DNA from: Desulfomonile tiedjei
GTDB taxonomy: Bacteria > Desulfobacterota > Desulfomonilia > Desulfomonilales > Desulfomonilaceae
Direction of reading: 5' to 3'
Assembly: GCA_020718965.1 (NCBI GenBank)
Contig: DYRE01000095.1
Span: 1-7,778 of the forward strand
DNA: 7,778 nt
The notes under the pieces are model-generated. The model saw only the letters and a program-made list of their open reading frames with translations. It ran no database searches and had not been told where the DNA came from. Made by a program: the position numbers and the translations under genes. Of this stretch, positions 1-6,914 are shown piece by piece; position 1 is the first letter of the stretch, and each line of letters begins with the position of its first letter.

Positions 1-1
1 G

Positions 2-646
2 CCTCTAGAAAATTACGCGGTAATAGCGGATGCAGCCACCACACCATATCAGGCTGCCAAAAGGGCCGATCTCTCGCCTGGAGATCCTGTCCTCATTACG
101 GGAGTTACCGGTGGTGTCGGTGTTTATATGGCCCAAGTAGCGAAGGCTCTAGGAGCTTACCCGATTGTTGGGATGGCGCGCCATGAAGAAAAGCTTCAGA
201 GGGCGCTTGATCTCGGAGTAGATTTTGTCATCAACACCCGAGATAAAGACTTCAAAGCGATACAGGCAGAATTCAAATCAGTCGCCAAGCAAGCTAAGGT
301 GAAACACAACGTTGGCTGGAAGATTTTTGAGTGTACAGGGGTAGGCGCAGCCCAGGATATTGCGCTAGGATTACTTGGATTCATTGGTAAACTACTGGTA
401 GTAGGCTTTGGACTACAGAAAAATTCCTACAGTATATCAAGGTTAATGGCGTTTGACGCCGAAATTATAGGAACATGGGGATGTCTGCCGGCCTATTATC
501 CCAAGGTATTGGAAATGGTTCAGTCAGGGGCCATAAAAATCGATCCTCTTTTGGAAACTCGACCGATGTCCACCATTGAGGATGCTTTCAAAGAAGCTCA
601 CAGTGGCGGCTTAATGAAAAGACTGGTATTGATGCCGGATTTCTAA
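2..646 (+). CDS. had: 6-hydroxycyclohex-1-ene-1-carbonyl-CoA dehydrogenase, C-terminal part (5'-truncated by the window edge)
   Basis: C-terminal 214 residues of a zinc-type medium-chain alcohol dehydrogenase; the frame is open to the left edge, so the N-terminal catalytic domain lies outside. The visible part starts just before the NAD-binding Rossmann fold, with the glycine loop GVTGGVGVY, and continues through WKIFECTG, LMAFDAEIIGTWGCLP and the C-terminal ETRPMS segment. These match what I recall of Had enzymes of anaerobic aromatic degraders such as Thauera. Known role: cytosolic NAD-dependent oxidation of 6-hydroxycyclohex-1-ene-1-carboxyl-CoA to the 6-oxo compound, after benzoyl-CoA dearomatisation and hydration and before ring cleavage by Oah. 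The usual length is about 360 residues, so roughly 150 are missing. The ATG at 128 is internal, inside the Rossmann fold, and is not the start. Partner genes (oah, dch, benzoyl-CoA reductase) would be expected upstream. Another MDR dehydrogenase is the alternative, but the GTWGCLPAYYP block favours Had. Confidence 0.85.
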   Translation, partial: PLENYAVIADAATTPYQAAKRADLSPGDPVLITGVTGGVGVYMAQVAKALGAYPIVGMARHEEKLQRALDLGVDFVINTRDKDFKAIQAEFKSVAKQAKVKHNVGWKIFECTGVGAAQDIALGLLGFIGKLLVVGFGLQKNSYSISRLMAFDAEIIGTWGCLPAYYPKVLEMVQSGAIKIDPLLETRPMSTIEDAFKEAHSGGLMKRLVLMPDF

Positions 647-683
647 GCCAGAATGTCGTCGATTCTTTGAACTACAAGAAAAA

Positions 684-714
684 GCCCTCCGGTCTTGAAC
701 TGAGAGCGGAGGGC
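684..714 (-). terminator. Rho-independent terminator of the methyltransferase transcript
   Basis: GCCCTCCG (684-691) pairs perfectly with CGGAGGGC (707-714). A further TCT/AGA pairing (693-695 with 703-705) lies inside after one mismatch. Read on the minus strand, the stem is followed at once by a T-rich tract (CTTTTTCTTG). It lies 31 bases past the methyltransferase stop. On the plus strand the stem is followed by ATTAGAAAAT, so it is a poorer terminator for had, though it may slow both convergent transcripts. Confidence 0.85.
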
Positions 715-744
715 ATTAGAAAATCTGAATCTCAAATACACAAA

Positions 745-1437
745 TCAATCATTGTTTGGTCGTTTTGCGACTGCGATACGGTAAATGTCGTAGACGTCGT
801 ATAGTTTGATTTCAGTAAACCCTGATCTTGTCAAATTCTCCACGATTTCGTCAGTGGTTTCGTAAACGTCACAAACCTCGCCTCGTGATCCAAACAGTCC
901 AACCAGACCACCAGGCCTCAAAAAATTGAACATGCAAGAATAAATCTGAGGTCGCAAATGGGGTTTTACATGCGGAATCATGAATGAGCTGATGACCTTG
1001 TCAAAAGCTTCATCCGGGTGGTAATCCTCTACAGATGAAGCAAACAGGCAGGTGTTGGAAATACATTTCTTCCTGGCCTTTTCTTCAGCTAGTTCAATCA
1101 TATGCGGAGACAAGTCTATACCGACAACTTCTTTCGCTTGTGGGGCTGCTACTACAGTGGCGGAACCCGTGCCACATCCCACGTCGAGGACACGGTCATC
1201 TTTTTCGATCACCAATTCAACCAGTTTTCGAAGACCTTTTCGGTACCCAGGATCCATGGACCACTGAAAATCATAGCTTTTTCTTCGGTACTTATAATAG
1301 AGTTGTATGGCCCTTTCTGAAGGCATAAGTTTGACAACGGTAGTACCTTGAATATAAGCCGTCCTGAGAGCTTTGATCAGAGGTCGTAAGAGTCTTTGGA
1401 GCGGTGCATTGTCTTCGCTCACCATTGTTCCATTCAT
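745..1437 (-). CDS. class I SAM-dependent methyltransferase, substrate unknown
   Basis: A 230-residue soluble protein with a Rossmann-like SAM-binding fold. Motif I is VLDVGCGTG at residues 83-91, and the acidic residue after strand 2 is D108 in VVGIDLS. Later come FDKVISSFMIPHV (about 145-157) and the post-motif LRPGGLVGLF (about 173-182). The core resembles the UbiE/Methyltransf_11 group. The first 60 residues are a basic, aromatic-rich segment (YYKYRRKSYDFQW) that may take part in substrate binding, but no target can be read from the sequence. The ATG at 1437 has a G-rich stretch (AGGGGG) about 11 bases upstream; an alternative ATG lies four codons downstream. It follows pth on the same strand after 83 bases, so it may share that transcript or have its own promoter, and it ends at a strong hairpin terminator. 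Family assignment is firm; specific function is not. Confidence 0.85.
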   Translation of the reverse strand: MNGTMVSEDNAPLQRLLRPLIKALRTAYIQGTTVVKLMPSERAIQLYYKYRRKSYDFQWSMDPGYRKGLRKLVELVIEKDDRVLDVGCGTGSATVVAAPQAKEVVGIDLSPHMIELAEEKARKKCISNTCLFASSVEDYHPDEAFDKVISSFMIPHVKPHLRPQIYSCMFNFLRPGGLVGLFGSRGEVCDVYETTDEIVENLTRSGFTEIKLYDVYDIYRIAVAKRPNND

Positions 1438-1520
1438 TTGTGTGGTTACCCCCTACAAACGTTCCATAGGTTCAAAGATAAACTTTTATTACAAATGATT
1501 CGATTAGGCAAGAGAAAACC

Positions 1521-2147
1521 TCATCCGGAATAATCCTGAGTCGAAAGATCGTTCTCTTTTGAGTGAATGATGCTTTTTGCATACTCGATTCCTTCACTGA
1601 CAATAAGTTTTGTCGCTTCTACCGCCAATTCGACAAGTCTGTTAGAGATAAGTTTCTCAGAAGGAGAAAAAGAGGTGAGAACAAAAGCCTCTGGGTCAAC
1701 TCCGGTCGGTGGTCGCCCAATCCCTATACGAACCCTGGAAAAATCGCGAAAACGTAAACAATCAGCGATAGACCTCACACCTCTGTGACCACCGTCTCCA
1801 CCTCCGATTTTTATTCGCACTCTACCAAATTTTATGTCAAGCTCATCATGAATTACTATTAGTTGTTTCATGTCCAGTTTCCTGTAGGAAACAATTTTTT
1901 GTACGGCTTTTCCGCTTAGATTCATGAAAGTTTGAGGCTTGACCAGGATCAGTTCGGTCCCGGAATAAACAGTAGAGCAGGTCAATGCGTCATGCTTTGA
2001 CAAAGACCATATTCCTCCAAGTTGTTCCGAAATGGCTTCAACTGCCATAAATCCAGCGTTGTGTCGGTGGTTTGCGTATTTGAATCCAGGGTTTCCAAGC
2101 CCAACCACTATGAAGCTTCTGTTGTGGAAGCAATCCAAAGACTTCAC
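1521..2147 (-). CDS. pth: peptidyl-tRNA hydrolase
   Basis: Bacterial-type Pth of 208 residues, slightly longer than the usual 185-200 because of a short N-terminal lead and a polar C-terminal tail. It hydrolyses the ester bond of peptidyl-tRNAs that drop off ribosomes, recycling tRNA in the cytosol. Visible family motifs are VVGLGNPG (14-21, Asn19), RHNAGF with catalytic His29, KPQTFMNLSG (70-79, Asn76), IVIHDELD with Asp101 and GGGDGGHRGVRSI (115-127). The position matching E. coli Asn114 is Arg122 here, while the preceding His is kept; I believe this variant is not rare in the family. The start is GTG at 2147, supported by a Shine-Dalgarno AAAGGA seven bases upstream. It is divergent from the histidine kinase and lies upstream of the methyltransferase on the same strand. 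Confidence 0.96.
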   Translation of the reverse strand: MKSLDCFHNRSFIVVGLGNPGFKYANHRHNAGFMAVEAISEQLGGIWSLSKHDALTCSTVYSGTELILVKPQTFMNLSGKAVQKIVSYRKLDMKQLIVIHDELDIKFGRVRIKIGGGDGGHRGVRSIADCLRFRDFSRVRIGIGRPPTGVDPEAFVLTSFSPSEKLISNRLVELAVEATKLIVSEGIEYAKSIIHSKENDLSTQDYSG

Positions 2148-2150
2148 TTT

Positions 2151-2202
2151 TTGATCCTTTTCTGTTAGACCTCGTCTAATCGAGATTTGCCTTTTATGTC
2201 AA
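2151..2202. promoter_or_regulatory. divergent promoter region between pth and the histidine kinase, with a central dyad
   Basis: The 71-bp gap has a consensus -35 TTGACA on the minus strand (2197-2202) facing pth; 17 bases on, the -10 slot holds TTAGAC (2174-2179), a poor match. On the plus strand TTGATC (2151-2156), 18 bases, then TCTAAT (2175-2180), which matches the sigma-70 -10 consensus at five of six positions, could drive the kinase. A perfect dyad TTAGAC-CTC-GTCTAA (2165-2179) overlaps both putative -10 elements. Promoter calls are by eye only. Confidence 0.35.
2155..2160 (-). promoter_or_regulatory. ribosome binding site deciding the GTG start of pth
   Basis: On the minus strand AAAGGA is followed by seven bases and then GTG at 2147. 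No ATG lies close downstream in frame before the conserved VVGLGNPG motif, so this site fixes the GTG as the start. Confidence 0.7.
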
Positions 2203-2218
2203 GCTCAATGTGTAATGG

Positions 2219-4450
2219 ATGAGATTCATTTTCGGGGTCCCTGTTTTGACAGAAGCGCTGAAGGCTAAGATCGAAAAGAAGAAACGGAAACGAGAGCTAA
2301 TCGTTTCGCTAATTTCAGCCCTTGCGCTCGTCGGGTTGTTTCTCTCCGGTTATGAATTGGCGAGATCTGGGGGAGAAGGGCCTATGAGCGGCCATCTTCT
2401 TATTTTTGGCCTTCTTGCCGTAGTCCTTCTGTTGCTGATTCTCATCATATTCTTCCTCATCCGCAACATTTTTAAATTGTTATTTGAACGAAAAGGTAAG
2501 GTCCTTGGAGTTAGGATCAAGACGAGGTTGATATTGGCATTTGTTGCCCTCACCCTTGTCCCAACCGTCGTACTTTTCATTGCAAGCGCCAGTGTTCTTC
2601 ATACTACAATAGACAGTTGGTTCGCCGCACAGATAGAGGATGCCCTTACCTCGTCTGTGCTCATAGGGCAGGCGTATCATCAGAAAGCCTCTGAGGATGC
2701 TACCAAGAGCGCTGAGAGGCTCGCCAACGAAATTCGACAGCGAAAGCTAGATGTAAACGGCCAGAATCCCCAAGTCAGAGATTTCATTGAGTCTGAAATG
2801 CGCAATCTTGGTTTAAATCGTGCGCATGTCTTTCTCAGAGGATCAAACCATGCGTTGGATATAGCCGCTTCTAATTCTGGAGACTTAAGCCCAAGCCCCG
2901 TGATGGCAAGTTTTCTCAAGATTGGATTTGGCGGCGCCTCCGCTTCTACTGTAGTAAAGCTAGATTCGGGAGAGGATCTGGTCCGGGGGATTGCGCCCAT
3001 TGTCTCCGATGAGCCAAACAAGGTTTCAGGAGTTGTAGTAGTTGATCACGTAATTCCTCAAACACTTTCCAGCAAACTTTTTGGTATAACAAAAGCGTAT
3101 GATGACTACCAGGGAGCCAAACGGCTCAAAGGTCCTGTTAAAACTACATATCTCTTGATCCTGCTTATTGTGGCGCTTCTGGTTATTTTCGTAGGCTTCT
3201 GGTTTGGCATGAGCATAGCGCGAGAGATCACGGATCCTCTTCAGAGTCTTGCCAAGGGAACTCAACAGATAGCCTCCGGAAATCTTGATGTCTTTGTGGA
3301 ACCTGTTGGAGACGATGAGTTGGGGGATTTAGTGCGTTCCTTCAACAAAATGGCTTCCGACCTTAGAGAAGGAAGGGATGAACTTCTCCGAGTGAACGCC
3401 GATCTTGAGAACCGAAGAAAATATATACAGACAGTACTAAAAAATGTTGCGGCCGGTGTTATTGCCATTGACGCTAACCAAGAAGTAACGGCCTTCAACG
3501 AATCATCTCTCAAACTCCTGGGCGTCGGAAAAGAACTTCGATTGGGCAGACCTCTTTTTGAGCAACTGTCTCCGGATGTTTCCGAGCGACTCAATCAAAC
3601 CGTGATCGAACTTAGAGAATCAGAATCAGGAGCTATTGAGAGACAACTTGCCATTTCTCCGTTAGGTAAGGCCGTGACACTTCTGTGTTTTGCGAACATT
3701 TTTAAAGATGATACCGGATCTGAATTGGGAGTAGTTCTCGTTTTTGAAGATCTGACTTTTCTTGTAAAAGCCCAGCGAATGGCCGCTTGGCGAGAAGTGG
3801 CGCGAAGAATCGCTCACGAAATAAAAAACCCTCTGACTCCGATTCAGCTAAACGCCCAGAGAATTAGACGCAAATATCTTCCGTCCCTTGGTATCGAGGG
3901 CGCCATACTTGATCAGTGCTCCAAATCCATTATAGACCAAGTGGAACAACTGAAAAACATGGTTAATGAATTTTCAAAGTTTGCTCGTATGCCGTACGCC
4001 AACCCAATCCCTGGCCAATTGAACGAAATTATCAAAGAAGTGGTAGATCTTTATCGATCAGCAAATGAGCGGATCTTTATTGAATTTTTTCCTGATGAAT
4101 CAGTCCCCGTATTCGAAATTGACAGCGAACAATTCAAAAGAGCGATAATGAACCTTCTTGACAATGCGATTACGGCAGTGGGACCAGTTGGAAAAGTCGT
4201 GATTCAGTCAAAATATGAGCCAGTGCTTCGAATAGCTACGATCACTGTGTCTGACAATGGGCCCGGCATAAGCCCTGAGGACAGTGAGCGAATATTCGAA
4301 CCATATTTCACTAGAAAACCTAGTGGCACTGGATTGGGGCTTACGATAGTTAGCGCTATAGTGGCAGACCATAATGGCTTTATTCGAGTTCGTTCCAACG
4401 ATAACGGAGGAGCGTGTTTTATAATCGAATTACCTGTCAGACCGAGATGA
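2219..4450 (+). CDS. NtrY-type transmembrane sensor histidine kinase (HAMP-PAS-HisKA-HATPase)
   Basis: A 743-residue inner-membrane kinase. Three hydrophobic segments lie near the N-terminus (about 28-46, 59-82, 103-126). An extracytoplasmic region (about 127-308) is followed by a fourth helix (309-330). Then come a HAMP domain (about 331-383), a short coiled linker, a PAS domain (about 400-515) and the kinase core. Motifs: H-box RRIAHEIKNPLTP with phospho-acceptor His533, N-box NLLDNA (645-650), G1 DNGPG (679-683), F-box FEPYFTRK (693-700) and G2 GTGLGL (703-708), so it should be catalytically active. Topology and the H-box match NtrY, linked to nitrogen or redox signalling; the ligand cannot be inferred. 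No response regulator adjoins it, since the next gene converges. The ATG at 2219 has no clear Shine-Dalgarno; a TTG at 2246 preceded by GGGG is an alternative, so the first nine residues are uncertain. Confidence 0.92.
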   Translation: MRFIFGVPVLTEALKAKIEKKKRKRELIVSLISALALVGLFLSGYELARSGGEGPMSGHLLIFGLLAVVLLLLILIIFFLIRNIFKLLFERKGKVLGVRIKTRLILAFVALTLVPTVVLFIASASVLHTTIDSWFAAQIEDALTSSVLIGQAYHQKASEDATKSAERLANEIRQRKLDVNGQNPQVRDFIESEMRNLGLNRAHVFLRGSNHALDIAASNSGDLSPSPVMASFLKIGFGGASASTVVKLDSGEDLVRGIAPIVSDEPNKVSGVVVVDHVIPQTLSSKLFGITKAYDDYQGAKRLKGPVKTTYLLILLIVALLVIFVGFWFGMSIAREITDPLQSLAKGTQQIASGNLDVFVEPVGDDELGDLVRSFNKMASDLREGRDELLRVNADLENRRKYIQTVLKNVAAGVIAIDANQEVTAFNESSLKLLGVGKELRLGRPLFEQLSPDVSERLNQTVIELRESESGAIERQLAISPLGKAVTLLCFANIFKDDTGSELGVVLVFEDLTFLVKAQRMAAWREVARRIAHEIKNPLTPIQLNAQRIRRKYLPSLGIEGAILDQCSKSIIDQVEQLKNMVNEFSKFARMPYANPIPGQLNEIIKEVVDLYRSANERIFIEFFPDESVPVFEIDSEQFKRAIMNLLDNAITAVGPVGKVVIQSKYEPVLRIATITVSDNGPGISPEDSERIFEPYFTRKPSGTGLGLTIVSAIVADHNGFIRVRSNDNGGACFIIELPVRPR

Positions 4451-4525
4451 GGAAGCCCAGAATCATTGTAAGTCACTAACCAATCTTCTGAAAAGCAATT
4501 TCACCAGGGTTTGCTGCAACTTTGT

Positions 4526-5164
4526 CTATCCTGGAGAAATAATCTTGGAAGCCGAATTAAGCGATTCCACCACCTCGAACATGTTGGTGATTCTTCCAAC
4601 TTTTATCTGATCCACTAAGCCGAATCTTTCGAGACAGGTTCCACAGGATAGTATTTCAACCCCCTTCTCCTCCATGACGTGCATGGCTTCCACAGCTTCC
4701 TGATCCAAGCTTGTAAGCTTAACTCCGAAATTGATTAAAATCACCCTCCATGGCAGCGGTGAACTGTCAATTATGGTCCGTAGAAAGCCCCTCATAAGTT
4801 GTGCGCCCAAAATGTCGTCACCCCTTCCCATAGTGTCACTCCCAATGTAGACCACACTTCTGGACAACATATTTGCCTGGGTTGGCAAAGGGCATGGAAT
4901 AAGTTCTTCTTTCTCCACATAGTTAGCGTTGGGGTTTTCAGATACGATCGCAATCGTAAAAATATGTCCTTGGCTTTCAACTGATTGTATAGTGGCGCCA
5001 CGATTCCGAGCGAATCTGCAGACATTTTCTTTAGCAGCCTCGTTGTCGACAATCACCCTGAAATTAGTGAATTTGCCGTCGTCAAGCAGCTTCTTTGTCT
5101 GCATGACCGGTTCGGGGCACAATAGGCCTCTGGCGTCAAGAGTAAAAATTTCATGATGAGTCAA
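4526..5164 (-). CDS. yedF: sulfurtransferase-like selenium metabolism protein YedF
   Basis: A 212-residue cytosolic protein with two domains. An N-terminal TusA-like domain (about 1-78) opens with DARGLLCPEP, with the candidate sulfur/selenium-carrying Cys16 in the CPxP motif. A C-terminal DsrE-like domain (about 102-208) contains YIGSDTMGRGDDILG (106-120) and a CGTC motif (174-177). This fusion is the hallmark of the YedF family, which co-occurs with SelD-dependent selenium use; its biochemical role is not established, and a carrier for activated selenium or sulfur is the usual guess. The start is TTG at 5164, fixed by GGAGGA six bases upstream; translating from it gives the complete TusA domain. 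No selD, selA or selU lies in the window, so the gene is separated from its usual partners at least on this side. It converges on the kinase with 75 bases between the stops and no obvious terminator. Confidence 0.92.
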   Translation of the reverse strand: MTHHEIFTLDARGLLCPEPVMQTKKLLDDGKFTNFRVIVDNEAAKENVCRFARNRGATIQSVESQGHIFTIAIVSENPNANYVEKEELIPCPLPTQANMLSRSVVYIGSDTMGRGDDILGAQLMRGFLRTIIDSSPLPWRVILINFGVKLTSLDQEAVEAMHVMEEKGVEILSCGTCLERFGLVDQIKVGRITNMFEVVESLNSASKIISPG

Positions 5165-5170
5165 GATTTT

Positions 5171-5176
5171 TCCTCC
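5171..5176 (-). promoter_or_regulatory. strong Shine-Dalgarno deciding the TTG start of yedF
   Basis: GGAGGA on the minus strand sits six bases before TTG at 5164. The next in-frame ATG is at codon 21, after the conserved CPxP cysteine, which rules it out as the start. Confidence 0.85.
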
Positions 5177-5402
5177 GCTCGATAAAAAATATGATTCGAT
5201 TCTTCTTCCGTGGTAGAATAATCAAATCAAGTTCAAGGATGTTGTGCGGCATGATCAGACACAGTGCTTGATCAGCCCAATTGTAACGGCAAGACAACCT
5301 CTGACAGTTGATCCTTTTGGACTTAAACGAGTTCGTAGAGAATTATCTATTGAAAATAATAATAAAAGCAATAGCTAAAATCTATATTTAGGTTACGAAT
5401 AG
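5177..5402. other. divergent intergenic region between yedF and proC
   Basis: About 226 non-coding bases that should hold promoters for both neighbours. It turns AT-rich towards proC (5341-5400). Two copies of TGATCAG (5252-5258 and 5269-5275) lie 17 bases apart, each containing the palindrome TGATCA. A weak CTGACA / TAAACG pair (5301-5306, 5324-5329, 17-base spacing) could serve proC. The TAGGT just before the proC ATG is its likely ribosome site. I see no RNA gene or convincing riboswitch fold here. Confidence 0.4.
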
Positions 5403-6215
5403 ATGGAAAACCAGGAAATTACAATAGCAGTTATCGGAGCAGGCGCCATGGGTTCCGCCATAGTCAGGGGTTTGATGAACGCAGCCCTGGCTCCACCTCA
5501 GAACCTCTTAGTCTTTGATGTAGAATCTGAGAAGTCGCGCGCTTTAAAAATGGAGTTTGGTGTTCGTGTTGCGGAATCGATAGAAAAGGCTGTTCCTGAA
5601 AAGGATTCAGTAGTTATTCTGGCTGTTAAACCCCAGCAGATGGAAGGTGTACTGGGTGCGTTAGCCCCGGTAATTTCTGCAGGTACAATTGTAATATCAA
5701 TTGCGGCGGGTGTATCCACTGAATATTTGATCAGCAAAATTGGTCCAGAAAGACGAATTATCCGAGCCATGCCCAATGCGGCGGCCATGGTTGGTCAAAG
5801 CTCAACGGCAATATGCGGCGGCGGAGTAGCCAATGAGAATGACATATTGATCGCAAAGCGACTGTTTGAGTCAATAGGAACGGTTGTTAATGTTGATGAA
5901 AATAAACTCAACGCTGTTACAGGCTTGTCCGGCAGTGGCCCGGGATATCTGTTCCTGATTATGGAGGCGATGACGGACGCAGGAGTTCTGTTAGGGCTAT
6001 CAAGGCCGGTGGCTAGGCAGTTAACCATACAGACATTCCTTGGGGCAGCGACTATGGCCTCTCAGGGCGAGTCATTCGGTGAATTGAAGAACCTGATAAC
6101 GTCACCTGGTGGGACAACTATCACTGGACTTAAGGTCATGGAATTGGCCGGGATCAGGGGGACAATCATGACTGCTGTTGAAAATGCCGCTATCAGAGCT
6201 GAACAGATGTCATGA
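5403..6215 (+). CDS. proC: pyrroline-5-carboxylate reductase
   Basis: A 270-residue cytosolic enzyme of normal family length. It reduces 1-pyrroline-5-carboxylate to L-proline with NAD(P)H, the last step of proline synthesis. The N-terminal Rossmann domain has the dinucleotide loop VIGAGAMGSAIV (10-21), followed by AVKPQ (74-78) and RAMPN (121-125). The C-terminal helical dimerisation domain has SGSGPGYLFLIMEAM (176-190) and the substrate-binding signature TSPGGTTITGL (233-243). The ATG at 5403 puts the glycine loop at the usual distance from the N-terminus and has a modest TAGGT upstream. The next gene on the same strand begins 64 bases downstream, so the two may be co-transcribed. No other proline genes (proA, proB) are present. 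Confidence 0.97.
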   Translation: MENQEITIAVIGAGAMGSAIVRGLMNAALAPPQNLLVFDVESEKSRALKMEFGVRVAESIEKAVPEKDSVVILAVKPQQMEGVLGALAPVISAGTIVISIAAGVSTEYLISKIGPERRIIRAMPNAAAMVGQSSTAICGGGVANENDILIAKRLFESIGTVVNVDENKLNAVTGLSGSGPGYLFLIMEAMTDAGVLLGLSRPVARQLTIQTFLGAATMASQGESFGELKNLITSPGGTTITGLKVMELAGIRGTIMTAVENAAIRAEQMS

Positions 6216-6268
6216 CGCTGATTACGGGATAAACCCATATTTTATTCCACTTTCCATATCTGGTTGTT

Positions 6269-6273
6269 GAGGA
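6269..6273 (+). promoter_or_regulatory. Shine-Dalgarno deciding the start of the MerR-like gene
   Basis: GAGGA lies six bases before ATG 6280. It favours this start over the in-frame ATG five codons downstream (6295), which has no comparable site. Confidence 0.75.
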
Positions 6274-6279
6274 CGGGAC

Positions 6280-6792
6280 ATGCTTGGCAAGAATATGACT
6301 ACGAAAGAGGCTCTCTATTTGGTCGATCTTGAAACAGAGGAAATGCTCGAGCAAGCGATTAAAGACGGATTTATTAAGCCGGTTAAAGATGACAACCAAA
6401 AAAAATCGTTTGCGCTCCAGGATTTAGTGACACTGAAATTGGCGCTATCTATGGTTGATCTTGGGTTGTCACCTGACAGAGCAATTCGTTACGCGGAGGC
6501 GACCCTTGGTGTAGGGTCTAGTCAGGCCTTCAATAAAACCATGGCCTGGATCGATGGAGAAACCCACGAACTGTTCTGTCTGTTTGCCGATAAACAACTT
6601 TCCAGGATTTTTCTCAGAGGCGTCGACGATAACAGGGAAATCGATGTTGGAGCGGAAAAGCCTGTATTGTTCCCATCTTCAAAATGTGAACTGAATGTAT
6701 CAAGGACAATCAGGCCGATGATCACTCGAGCCCAACAGATTGTAGGCTCTCAAAAAAGAGAATCGAAATCCGAGTCGAAAAAAATCAAGTAG
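6280..6792 (+). CDS. small MerR-like helix-turn-helix protein, function unknown
   Basis: A 170-residue protein. Residues about 8-75 look like a MerR-type winged helix: a first helix pair (TKEALYLVDLETEEMLEQA), a short wing-like stretch with IKPVKDDNQKKSFALQDL, then LALSMVDLGLSPDRAIRYAE, which resembles the MerR segment where an 'LG-S' turn precedes the last helix. The C-terminal part (about 76-150) matches no effector domain I recognise and has two well-spaced cysteines (Cys100, Cys136). The tail (157-170) is very rich in Lys, Ser and Glu and probably disordered. It follows proC by 64 bases on the same strand and could be expressed with it, but nothing shows that it regulates proC. A DNA-binding role is inferred from fold resemblance only; an adaptor protein with the same fold is an alternative. 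Confidence 0.72.
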   Translation: MLGKNMTTKEALYLVDLETEEMLEQAIKDGFIKPVKDDNQKKSFALQDLVTLKLALSMVDLGLSPDRAIRYAEATLGVGSSQAFNKTMAWIDGETHELFCLFADKQLSRIFLRGVDDNREIDVGAEKPVLFPSSKCELNVSRTIRPMITRAQQIVGSQKRESKSESKKIK

Positions 6793-6797
6793 CCGGC

Positions 6798-6914
6798 TTA
6801 TTTCGACTCATTTTCCATGTCAAAACACATCGGTCTGCCGTCAGTTGAAAAGGGACCTTTTGCGTTGTGACACGGATTCCTTGCCATAGTCGTCTGTCGT
6901 AGGTTCTTTATCAC
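6798..6914 (-). CDS. possible 38-codon small protein overlapping the secreted-protein stop
   Basis: An open frame starts at GTG 6914, overlapping the TGA of the upstream gene in a GTGA arrangement typical of translational coupling, and ends at TAA 6798. An internal ATG at 6887 would give 29 residues. The product has two cysteines (NPCHNAKGPFS and RPMCFDMENE) and no signal peptide or membrane segment. I recognise no family. There is no good Shine-Dalgarno for either start, and at this length an open frame can occur by chance, so this is a hypothesis based on the overlap and non-biased composition. Confidence 0.25.
   Translation of the reverse strand: MIKNLRQTTMARNPCHNAKGPFSTDGRPMCFDMENESK

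Noticed and set aside
128..646. ATG at 128 as the start of the dehydrogenase
   Set aside because: The frame is open to the left edge and the upstream residues encode conserved family sequence including the glycine loop; 128 is internal.
1494..1523. Selenoprotein read-through of TGA stops (pth, kinase, secreted gene), considered because yedF implies selenium use
   Set aside because: Extensions are short or stopped at once (the secreted gene has TGA then TAA), carry no conserved motif, and no SECIS-like hairpin is visible.
2680..3021. 113-codon minus-strand open frame inside the kinase gene
   Set aside because: Lies antisense to conserved kinase coding sequence and its product has no family features; the same holds for the other antisense frames in the kinase, proC and methyltransferase genes.
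4451..4525. Terminator between the kinase and yedF
   Set aside because: Only a 5-bp CCAGG/CCTGG pairing with a 21-base loop and no T-run is present.
4799..5156. Plus-strand open frames opposite yedF
   Set aside because: They mirror the well-supported yedF coding sequence and show no domain or ribosome site.
6844..6865. AAAAGGGACCTTTT as a terminator between the MerR-like gene and the convergent genes
   Set aside because: The arms leave a loop of only two bases if fully paired and no T-tract follows; it is not a credible intrinsic terminator.
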